Of a stretch of 5,452 nucleotides of DNA, positions 1 through 5,452 are shown piece after piece. Position numbers and translations under genes: made by a program. Below the pieces are notes generated by a model that saw only the letters and a program-made list of their open reading frames with translations, was not told the origin of the DNA and made no database searches. Origin of the DNA: Prevotellaceae bacterium (GTDB lineage Bacteria > Bacteroidota > Bacteroidia > Bacteroidales > UBA932). The stretch lies in contig JAITVR010000242.1 in NCBI GenBank assembly GCA_031285695.1, positions 1-5,452 on the forward strand, in the 5' to 3' direction. Position 1 is the stretch's first letter; every line of letters begins with the position of its first letter.

Positions 1-2633
1 AGTGGGTATCGGCAAGCCTTGGCGAGCTATTTAGCTACAAAATTAAGGTGAAAAACGAGCGTGAAAAATCCGTTGACAGCATTTACCTAAAGGATATTTT
101 GCCCCCGGGCGTTGATACCGCCAGCGCGCTCATTGTTCCCAAGCCAACAAGCATTAGCGGCAGCGTGGGCACGGGCTACACCCTTGTTTGGGAAAACATT
201 GTACAGCAATCCAAGCGCGAAGCGCTGTACGCCAACGACAGCCTTGAGGTAACGCTGCTTGACCTAAGCGGCACGGCAGGCAACAGCTACACAAACAACG
301 CAACCATTTCGAGCAGCTTACGAGAATCCTCGCTGCGCAACAACGCCGACTCTGCCACCGCAAAAGCCGAAAGCATAAACAGCAGCAGCAGCCGCGTAAG
401 CTTTAGCTTTGCACCATCGGCCGACACGGTGTACGAAAGCGACGAATTTACGCTTACGCTAAAAATAACCAACGTAAAAGAACAAATTTACGAGTTGAGC
501 AGCGCGCTCAACCTGCCTGCCACCTTAGAATTTATGGGCAGCAGCAGCGGCAGCTACAACAGCAATACCCGCAGCTTTAGCTGGGAGCATACCGAAGGTT
601 TGGCAAAGGACAGCAGCGTAGAAATTACGCTCACCGTGCGCGCCGCCAATGCCACCGGCAGTGTGTCGTGCAGCATGGAGGTGCTTGTTCACGGCGAAAG
701 CGCAGGCTCAAAAACCGCCACCGTATTTGTCAAAGAGCAGCCGTACAACCTAAAGGTAGAGAAAACCGCAAGCCACAACGTATTTTACGGAAGTGCGCCC
801 TACGGCAACTTCAGCTACACCATTACCGTAGAAAATACGCGCAGCGAAGCGCTAACGCAGGTTGAGGTAATCGACACGCTGCCCAAAAACGTGGAGCCGA
901 TAGACGGAAGTCTTGCTGCCGGAACAACCGCCGATGGCCGACAAATTGTTACCTTCAGCATTCCAACAGTAGCGGCAGGCGAGCGCGTTGATGTTCCGCT
1001 TGCCTGCAAATTTGTGGACGGCCTAAGCAGCTACTTTGGCGAATACCTTAACACTGCCTACGCCGGCATTGAGGCCACCGAAGCCAGCTACACCGACAAC
1101 TCCGACACCGCGATGATAGCCGTGCGCCGCAACGTAAACCTAAAGGCAATGGTAGAGCTGCGCGACCTAAGCGGCGCTACCGTTTACCCCAGCGACCACA
1201 AGTTTAAAACAGGCGAAGAATTCAGCGTGTGGGCAGGCGTGCTCAACAACGGAAGCCTGCCCAACAGCAGCGAAGTTACCGTAGCAATTACCAATTATGA
1301 CTCGGAATTATTTACCCAAATAAACTCCGCAGCTTTTGCAAACATTTCGGCAGGTAGCTTGGTAAACAATGCTCCCGCTACCAAGCAAATGATGTACCAG
1401 CTGCGCGCTGTCAACGCCGGAGCTTTCAGCTTTGAGGTAAACGTTGAAACCACGCACAACAGCGAGGCTGTACGCGACACAGCCACCACGCACAGCGAGG
1501 TGTTTTACGGCGCCGATGTACGAGTTACCATTGCCGAAGTTCAGCAAACAAGCAGCTACGGCAGGCTGCGCAGCTACAGAATAACGGTAGAAAATATAGG
1601 AACCGACACTGCAAAAGAGGTTACGTTTACGCACGTGGTACCCGCCGAAATGGACCGCGAGGAAATAGACATGTACCGAAGCACCACCGGAGAACCTACG
1701 CCGTACAATGAAACAACAGGCCTCATGACCCACACCCAGCCGTACTTAACGCCGGCCGGAGGAACGCTAAGCAGCTTTTACTTTATAGTAGAGTCCAAGG
1801 TTATAGCGCCAATTGTGGACACCTACCTTCCCGTGCACGTAAAGGCCGAGGCAAAGGTAAAAGACGACAAAGATTTTAACCTTAAAAACAACACCAACTC
1901 CGCCGAAATTAGGGTGTACAGCTCGCCCTACGATTTGAGCGTAACCGTAGCCGCCAACCGCGAAGAAATACACAACGTTGCCGGCGCTTCCGATGAAGAA
2001 AAAGAGGCAGAGTACACCATTACGGTAAAAAATCAGGGAGCCATTCAAGCCGACAGCGTAACGGTAAGCTACAGCATCAGCCCGCAGGACATTGTAGGCA
2101 TTGACGGCGTGGCCAGCTACAGCGATAATTTTGACGGCGTAATACCTCAGCTGCCCAGCGGCGGCAGCATTAGCTACACGCGCACCGTAAAACCCCTAAG
2201 CGCAGCCGCCAAAGGAAAAACGCAGCACAGCGCAGTAGCATGGGGCAATGCAAACTTTACCAAGGAAGAAGCTACCGCTGGCGACACAATGAACAACCGC
2301 AGCAGCGCCATGCTCACGCTGTACCCGTGGCTCAACTCGTGGAACGTTATGCAAGGCTTCTCGCCCAACGGCGACGGCAGCAACGACAAGTTCATTATTC
2401 ACGATTTGGAAAACGAGCTGGTTAAAAACGCCGAGTTAACCATTGTAAACCGCTACGGAAGCGAGGTGTACCACCACAAAAAATACCAAGAAGCGCAGCT
2501 GGGCGAAGAAGCCTTTACCGGCAAAGGATTGCCCGATGGCTCGTACTTCTACCACCTTACTATTGAGTTTAACGACAACACCAGCGACAGCCGCAGCGGC
2601 TACGTTACCATACGCCGCAGCAGGTGGAAGTAA
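1..2633 (+). CDS. 5'-truncated DUF11-repeat surface protein with a type B T9SS sorting domain (CHU_C)
   Basis: The frame is open from base 3 through the window edge, so the gene starts upstream. The GTG at 48 falls inside a repeat (preceded by SYKI) and is not a credible start. About 876 residues are visible. They form roughly six Ig-like DUF11/CARDB-type units of about 120-135 residues, near bases 3-370, 390-740, 744-1125, 1134-1500, 1512-1920 and 1929-2325. Recurring marks are YTITV(E/K)N near each unit start and an N-N/D-N-S-A type end. The C-terminus (about 2332-2630) carries FSPNGDGSNDKF, then NRYGSEVYHH and GLPDGSYFYHL, which are the marks of the gliding-associated CHU_C domain. In that family this is a type B T9SS signal, so the product is probably secreted and held at the cell surface as an adhesin-like protein (inference). 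The sequence is Ser-rich and cysteine-poor. The passenger role is unknown. The family call is secure; the ligand is not. Confidence 0.9.
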   Translation, partial: WVSASLGELFSYKIKVKNEREKSVDSIYLKDILPPGVDTASALIVPKPTSISGSVGTGYTLVWENIVQQSKREALYANDSLEVTLLDLSGTAGNSYTNNATISSSLRESSLRNNADSATAKAESINSSSSRVSFSFAPSADTVYESDEFTLTLKITNVKEQIYELSSALNLPATLEFMGSSSGSYNSNTRSFSWEHTEGLAKDSSVEITLTVRAANATGSVSCSMEVLVHGESAGSKTATVFVKEQPYNLKVEKTASHNVFYGSAPYGNFSYTITVENTRSEALTQVEVIDTLPKNVEPIDGSLAAGTTADGRQIVTFSIPTVAAGERVDVPLACKFVDGLSSYFGEYLNTAYAGIEATEASYTDNSDTAMIAVRRNVNLKAMVELRDLSGATVYPSDHKFKTGEEFSVWAGVLNNGSLPNSSEVTVAITNYDSELFTQINSAAFANISAGSLVNNAPATKQMMYQLRAVNAGAFSFEVNVETTHNSEAVRDTATTHSEVFYGADVRVTIAEVQQTSSYGRLRSYRITVENIGTDTAKEVTFTHVVPAEMDREEIDMYRSTTGEPTPYNETTGLMTHTQPYLTPAGGTLSSFYFIVESKVIAPIVDTYLPVHVKAEAKVKDDKDFNLKNNTNSAEIRVYSSPYDLSVTVAANREEIHNVAGASDEEKEAEYTITVKNQGAIQADSVTVSYSISPQDIVGIDGVASYSDNFDGVIPQLPSGGSISYTRTVKPLSAAAKGKTQHSAVAWGNANFTKEEATAGDTMNNRSSAMLTLYPWLNSWNVMQGFSPNGDGSNDKFIIHDLENELVKNAELTIVNRYGSEVYHHKKYQEAQLGEEAFTGKGLPDGSYFYHLTIEFNDNTSDSRSGYVTIRRSRWK
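2332..2630 (+). other. CHU_C-type T9SS C-terminal sorting domain (within the first CDS)
   Basis: This is the last roughly 100 codons of the first gene. The conserved SPNGDG(x)ND motif lies at 2361-2387. It is followed by a short beta-rich segment with NRYGSEVY, a GLPDGSYFYHL strand and a basic end (IRRSRWK). This order and size match the gliding motility-associated C-terminal domain that directs type B substrates to the T9SS. In characterised Bacteroidetes, such substrates rely on a PorP/SprF-like outer-membrane partner. None is encoded in this window. Confidence 0.88.
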
Positions 2634-2640
2634 GTTCGCA

Positions 2641-2723
2641 CGTCATTGCGAGGAGCGAAGAATGAGCGACGTGGCAATCTCAAACCATTGGCAGGAGATG
2701 TCTCGACAAGCCCGCAATGACAA
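2641..2723 (+). repeat. Palindromic intergenic repeat element, copy 1
   Basis: The element is bounded by a perfect 9-bp inverted repeat, GTCATTGCG at 2642-2650 and CGCAATGAC at 2713-2721. Inside it is a small GAGA-TG-TCTC palindrome (2695-2704). Bases 2641-2687 match 38 of 47 positions of the reverse complement of 5045-5091. Bases 2707-2723 are identical to the reverse complement of 4956-4972. The two copies therefore share both end modules and differ in the middle. It resembles the dispersed GTCATTGCGAG-type intergenic palindromes seen in many bacterial genomes. It begins 8 bases after the stop codon of the first gene and could fold in the mRNA. No U-tract follows, so it is not called a terminator. 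Confidence 0.8.
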
Positions 2724-2774
2724 TGTAAGGCAGGGAGCGGATTAAAACAGTAAATTGTAAATAGTCAATCGGAA

Positions 2775-4898
2775 ATGGCTAAATCGTACTTTATGAAATA
2801 TTATCGAATTCTTTTTCTTGGCATTTGCCTTGCGCTTACGCTCAACGCTGCGGCGCAATCGCGGCGACAAGTCAAGGCGCAGGAGCTGGAGCTGAGCGGC
2901 GACTACCCTGCCGCCATTGAGCTCTACAAGCAGGATATGGCAAAAAAGGGCAAAAGCGTCGCCGCGCTCGAGGGCATAGCGCACTGCTACTTTGCCATGG
3001 GCGATTTTGCGCAGGCCGAAAGTTTTTACGCGCAGCTATTAGAAAGAAGCCAAAGGCCCGCCCACAAGCTGAGCTACGCCGAGGTGCTGCTGCGCAACGG
3101 CAAGTACGCCGCCGCCGATAGCATAGCGCGCAAGGCCTCCACTGACACCACGCTCACGCGCCACATTACCGCCGCCTGCGCCAACGCCATGAAGTGGGAA
3201 AGCGAAGGCGAAAAGCGCGAGGTCATTAACCTTACCGAGGTCAACAGCTGCTACTCCGACTGGGGCGCGCAGCTGTACACCGCAGGCAAAATGATTTTTA
3301 TCTCCGACCGCCCAATGGAAAAGCCCGACTGCACCGGTAAGCCCGGCGCAACTTTTGCCGGAGGATTTACCGCGCAAGGCGAAGAAAACGACACGGTAGC
3401 CATGACCGATTGGAGCAGCGTAAGAATGATGCCCTACCCCTTCAACGACAAAGGCAGGCAAATAGGCCCCATAGCCGTGTCGCCCAACGATAGCACCACC
3501 GTGTACTACACCCGCTCCTCGACCCAAGGCACCACCACGCGCCAAAAGGTAGGCCACGAAATCGTACGCAAGTTTTCAAACAACCTCGAAATATACTCCG
3601 CCAAGCAAACCGAGCACGGCTGGGAGTTGGTTACCCCCTTTGAGCACAACAACGCAAAGCTGTACTCCGTAATGCACCCCGCCCTTAGCCCCAACGGAAA
3701 AACGCTGTACTTCGTATCCAACATGCCCGGCGGCGTAGGCGGCTACGACATTTGGACCTGCGACCTGCAAAGTAGCGGAGCGTGGGGAAAACCCACCAAC
3801 CCGGGCGCACCGGTAAACACCGTGGGCAACGAAATGTTTCCCACCGTGGGCGCCAACGGCACGCTATACTTCTCGTCCAACCGGCACGGAGGAATGGGCG
3901 GCTTGGATATTTTTTCTACCAAAAAAGTTAGAAACAAATGGCAGCCCGTGCAAAACCTCAAGTCGCCCTTCAACAGCGGCGCCGATGACTTTTTTTACAT
4001 CGAAAATAAGGATAACAAAGAGGGCAAAGATAGCGTAGCCTACATCTCGTCCAACCGCGCAGGCGGTGCCGGCAGCGATGATATTTACATGATTTCGCTT
4101 CGTCCGCTCAAATCCAAAGTGGAGCCGGTAGATACCACCCCCATTGACACCGTGCCCGTGGACACCACGCCCATAGTGGTGGATACCGTGGTGCCCGTGC
4201 CCCTGCCCGAGCTAACGCCCGTGGCCGTGGTGGTGCCTGAGGACATTACGCTAAACGGAAAAATGCTCGACAAGCAAACGCGCGCCACCCTTGCCGGCGT
4301 AAAAATATGCGCCACGCAAGACGCCTCCAAAACCTCGGAGTGTAGGGAGTGCGATGGCAACGGCTCGTTTAGCTTTGCGCTAAAAGACGGCGAGCGGTAC
4401 ACCCTGTCGGCCTTCAAGGAGGGCTACCAATCCACCGCGCCCATGCGCCTGCTGGCCACCCAAACCCTGGCGGAGGAAGAGCTGACCATAGAAATGACCG
4501 CAAAGGAAAAGGCAGCCTTTGTAAGCGCCGAAGCCGTAATTGACCGCACAAAAATCGTGAAAAAGCTGCTGCCCCGCGAGTACCGCATACAGGTGCTGGC
4601 CAACCTGCGCGAAACCGACTACGACTACTTTGAAACCCTGCGTCGCGCCTACCCGCAGTTTGAGCTGCAGTACACCCGCCGCGACCAAGCACGCCGCTTT
4701 ACCTACGGCTCGTTTGTAAACCTTGCCGAGGCGCGCCGCTACCTGCGCCTATTCATCAACTTGGGCTACACCGACTCGTTCATTGCCGTATTTGAGTACG
4801 GAAAGCAAACGGAAAGCATCTTCTCCGGCGGAGCACAGTCAAAGGTTGCACCAAAGCGCAAGCCTGCCCCCAACCGCAAGCCCGCACCACGAAGGTAG
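2775..4898 (+). CDS. PorE-like TPR / PD40 beta-propeller / CRD protein with a C-terminal SPOR-like domain
   Basis: This is an exported protein of 707 residues, or 701 from the in-frame ATG at 2793, which gives a tidier signal peptide (MKYYRILFLG...NAAA, cut before QSRR). No Shine-Dalgarno separates the two starts. No lipobox precedes Cys18 (LGIC), so signal peptidase I export is expected. Domains in order: TPRs (about 35-125); a propeller (about 155-445) with PD40 signatures LSPNGKTLYF, GTLYFSSNRHGGMGGLDIF and YISSNRAGGAGSDDIY; a Thr/Pro linker (450-488); a carboxypeptidase-regulatory-like domain (490-575); a SPOR-like domain (about 602-676) with YRIQVLA, FTYGSFVNLAEARRYL and a final VFEYGK; and a basic KRKPAPNRKPAPRR tail. 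The T9SS protein PorE shares the first three modules but ends in an OmpA-like domain. A periplasmic peptidoglycan-associated T9SS role is inferred. The gene lies 141 bases after the CHU_C gene and is probably cotranscribed with it. Confidence 0.85.
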   Translation: MAKSYFMKYYRILFLGICLALTLNAAAQSRRQVKAQELELSGDYPAAIELYKQDMAKKGKSVAALEGIAHCYFAMGDFAQAESFYAQLLERSQRPAHKLSYAEVLLRNGKYAAADSIARKASTDTTLTRHITAACANAMKWESEGEKREVINLTEVNSCYSDWGAQLYTAGKMIFISDRPMEKPDCTGKPGATFAGGFTAQGEENDTVAMTDWSSVRMMPYPFNDKGRQIGPIAVSPNDSTTVYYTRSSTQGTTTRQKVGHEIVRKFSNNLEIYSAKQTEHGWELVTPFEHNNAKLYSVMHPALSPNGKTLYFVSNMPGGVGGYDIWTCDLQSSGAWGKPTNPGAPVNTVGNEMFPTVGANGTLYFSSNRHGGMGGLDIFSTKKVRNKWQPVQNLKSPFNSGADDFFYIENKDNKEGKDSVAYISSNRAGGAGSDDIYMISLRPLKSKVEPVDTTPIDTVPVDTTPIVVDTVVPVPLPELTPVAVVVPEDITLNGKMLDKQTRATLAGVKICATQDASKTSECRECDGNGSFSFALKDGERYTLSAFKEGYQSTAPMRLLATQTLAEEELTIEMTAKEKAAFVSAEAVIDRTKIVKKLLPREYRIQVLANLRETDYDYFETLRRAYPQFELQYTRRDQARRFTYGSFVNLAEARRYLRLFINLGYTDSFIAVFEYGKQTESIFSGGAQSKVAPKRKPAPNRKPAPRR
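4125..4196 (+). repeat. Imperfect tandem repeat encoding a Pro/Thr/Asp linker
   Basis: Two near copies of a PVDTTPI-(VV)-DTV unit are encoded at 4125-4154 and 4155-4193, followed by a Val/Pro-rich stretch to about 4240. It separates the propeller from the carboxypeptidase-regulatory-like domain and should be extended and flexible. Each DTT and DTV triplet fits the Bacteroidetes O-glycosylation sequon D-(S/T)-(A/I/L/V/M/T), giving four in about 20 residues. The in-frame repeat could change in length without shifting the frame. Confidence 0.7.
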
Positions 4899-4936
4899 GT
4901 GGTTGAAAAAATTGAAAGTGGAGAGTGAAAAAATGA
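4899..4936 (+). other. A/G-rich low-complexity intergenic stretch
   Basis: Directly after the stop codon the sequence is a run of related GAAAAA, GAAAGTG, GAGAGTG and GAAAAAATGAA words, almost free of C. Similar degenerate A-rich runs are common between genes in Bacteroidetes. No stem plus U-tract is present, so nothing supports calling it a terminator. It holds no credible gene. Confidence 0.4.
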
Positions 4937-4955
4937 AGCCAATCTCATACCTTGG

Positions 4956-5091
4956 TTGTCATTGCGGGCTTGACCCGCAACCGTAGCTCGGCGAAGCCAA
5001 TCCCCCGATTGGGAGATACCGTGTCAAGCACGGTATGACAGGTATGGCTTGAGATTGCTTCCTCGCTCGTATCTCGCTTCTCGCAATGACG
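4956..5091 (-). repeat. Composite palindromic intergenic repeat element, copy 2 (opposite orientation)
   Basis: The outer inverted repeat is GTCATTGCG (4958-4966) with CGCAATGAC (5082-5090). Within it are three hairpins: TTGCGGG / CCCGCAA with a 5-base loop (4962-4980), CCAATC / GATTGG with a 4-base loop (4997-5012), and ATACCGTG / CACGGTAT with a 5-base loop (5016-5036). The loops of the first and third are CTTGA and its complement TCAAG, so they are the same unit in opposite orientation with different stems. The right end (5045-5091) and left end (4956-4972) match the two ends of the element at 2641-2723. At 136 bases it fills most of the intergenic gap. The rest of the gap up to about 5160 shows nothing recognisable. 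Confidence 0.82.
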
Positions 5092-5160
5092 GTGGGTGTG
5101 TCCTCGTCATCATACTAAGCCTACCTTGGAGCAATATAGCAACACAAAACAACTCAGCTA

Positions 5161-5192
5161 TTTGCATTTTTGTCAAAAAACATGTAAATTTG
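5161..5192 (+). promoter_or_regulatory. Bacteroidetes-type promoter (-33 TTTG, -7 TAAATTTG)
   Basis: TTTG at 5161-5164 and TAAATTTG at 5185-5192 are separated by 20 bases. This matches the Bacteroidetes sigma-ABfr consensus of a -33 TTTG and a -7 TANNTTTG at the usual spacing. Transcription would start near 5198-5200, leaving a leader of about 45 bases before the ATG at 5244. It lies in the most AT-rich part of the window, as expected for a promoter. No equivalent TANNTTTG was found in the gap at 2634-2774. Confidence 0.75.
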
Positions 5193-5202
5193 TCATGTTT
5201 TT
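5176..5202. promoter_or_regulatory. Perfect 9-bp inverted repeat flanking the -7 box; candidate operator
   Basis: AAAAACATG (5176-5184) and CATGTTTTT (5194-5202) are exact reverse complements separated by 9 bases. Eight of those nine bases are the -7 box TAAATTTG. A second regularity overlaps: TTTGTCA occurs at 5169-5175 and again at 5189-5195, 20 bases apart, or about two helical turns. A dimeric regulator bound here would cover the promoter. The binding protein is unknown, and the operator role is inference. Confidence 0.5.
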
Positions 5203-5243
5203 CTGCCAAACCTAACCGGATATTGGCTTTATGCAATAAGAAT

Positions 5244-5452
5244 ATGGACGTTCAGCAAGTAAAGCAGCGATTTGGAATTATAGGGAGCAACCCTGCGCTG
5301 CTTCGCGCGCTTGACATTGCCGTGCAGGTGGCACCCACCGATTTGTCGGTGCTCATTACCGGCGAAAGCGGCGTGGGAAAAGAGGTTTTTCCGCAGGTAA
5401 TTCACCAAAATAGCGTGCGCAAGCACGGCTCGTACTTTGCCGTAAACTGCGG
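5244..5452 (+). CDS. Sigma-54-interacting transcriptional activator, AAA+ domain (3'-truncated)
   Basis: The first 69 codons are present and the frame is open at the window end. The protein starts directly in the sigma-54 activator AAA+ domain: GIIGSNPAL (11-19), then LSVLITGESGVGKE (34-47), whose Walker A is GESGVGK, then VIHQNSVRKHG and FAVNC. Members of this family use ATP hydrolysis to remodel RNA polymerase with sigma-54 into open complexes. There is no N-terminal receiver or PAS domain, so control must come from elsewhere, for example from expression level or a partner protein. ATG 5244 fits the family's N-terminus. An upstream ATG at 5231 ends after two codons (ATG CAA TAA) and cannot be the start. 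In other Bacteroidales a gene like this sits beside lptE and secG (from memory). The GAFTGA loop and the DNA-binding domain lie beyond the window. Confidence 0.93.
   Translation, partial: MDVQQVKQRFGIIGSNPALLRALDIAVQVAPTDLSVLITGESGVGKEVFPQVIHQNSVRKHGSYFAVNC

Noticed and set aside
48..50. GTG at 48 as the start of the first gene
   Set aside because: The frame stays open back to base 3 and encodes WVSASLGELFSYKI, the natural beginning of the same Ig-like repeat. The gene is truncated by the window, not started here.
2536..2745. 69-codon plus-strand frame spanning the end of the first gene and the repeat
   Set aside because: It overlaps a well-supported coding end in another frame and then reads through the palindromic repeat. 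The product is low-complexity Thr/Ala with no family resemblance.
2811..2831. Lipoprotein signal in the PorE-like protein
   Set aside because: The only early cysteine (Cys18, LGIC) has Ile just before it and lies inside the hydrophobic core. A signal peptidase I site after NAAA is the better fit.
3039..3557. 172-codon open frame on the minus strand
   Set aside because: It lies wholly antisense to the propeller-protein gene, its translation is Gly/Val/Ala-rich with no recognisable domain, and it is explained by the base composition of the sense codons. The other minus-strand frames in 154-4948 are rejected for the same reason.
4962..4980. Rho-independent terminator after the PorE-like gene
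   Set aside because: The stem is good, but no T-run follows it, and it belongs to the dispersed repeat family. Termination cannot be claimed from sequence alone.
4956..5091. CRISPR-like array
   Set aside because: There are palindromic units but no regularly spaced identical repeats with unique spacers and no cas genes.
5207..5237. Possible minus-strand promoter (TAGGTTTG with an upstream ATTG at 19 bases)
   Set aside because: The -7 box fits but the -33 box is degenerate, and the only thing downstream on that strand is the repeat element. The plus-strand promoter is the better match.
5231..5239. Two-codon upstream ORF (ATG CAA TAA) as a regulatory leader
   Set aside because: Such a short ORF arises by chance in AT-rich leaders. 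Without conservation data it cannot be called a control element.

Overview
The window looks like a chromosomal segment from a Bacteroidetes (probably Bacteroidales) genome. The evidence is a type IX secretion (T9SS) substrate with a CHU_C/gliding-type C-terminal domain, a PorE-like TPR/beta-propeller protein, a Bacteroidetes-style sigma-54 activator that begins directly with its AAA+ domain, a TTTG-N20-TANNTTTG promoter typical of the Bacteroidetes housekeeping sigma factor, and no Shine-Dalgarno sequences ahead of the starts. All three genes lie on the + strand. The first and last are cut by the window edges.

Layout: (1) 1-2633 is the 3' part of a large surface protein made of about six DUF11/CARDB-like Ig-fold repeats ending in a type B T9SS sorting domain. 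(2) 2634-2774 is a short intergenic region filled mostly by an 83-base palindromic repeat. (3) 2775-4898 encodes an exported protein with TPRs, a PD40/WD40-like propeller, a Thr/Pro linker, a carboxypeptidase-regulatory-like domain and a C-terminal SPOR-like domain. This resembles the T9SS component PorE, but the peptidoglycan-binding module appears to be SPOR rather than OmpA-like. (4) 4899-5243 is a 345-base intergenic region with an A-rich low-complexity stretch, a longer copy of the palindromic repeat in opposite orientation, and a promoter whose -7 box lies exactly between the arms of a perfect 9-bp inverted repeat. (5) 5244-5452 is the start of a sigma-54-interacting transcriptional regulator.

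Likely logic (inference): the first two genes probably form one unit, a secreted and surface-anchored adhesin-like protein followed by a periplasmic, peptidoglycan-associated partner of the secretion or attachment machinery. The sigma-54 activator starts a separate transcription unit with its own promoter. The least ordinary features are the SPOR-for-OmpA architecture, the linker built from candidate Bacteroidetes O-glycosylation sequons, the paired inverted repeat elements that bracket the PorE-like gene, and the inverted repeat around the -7 box.
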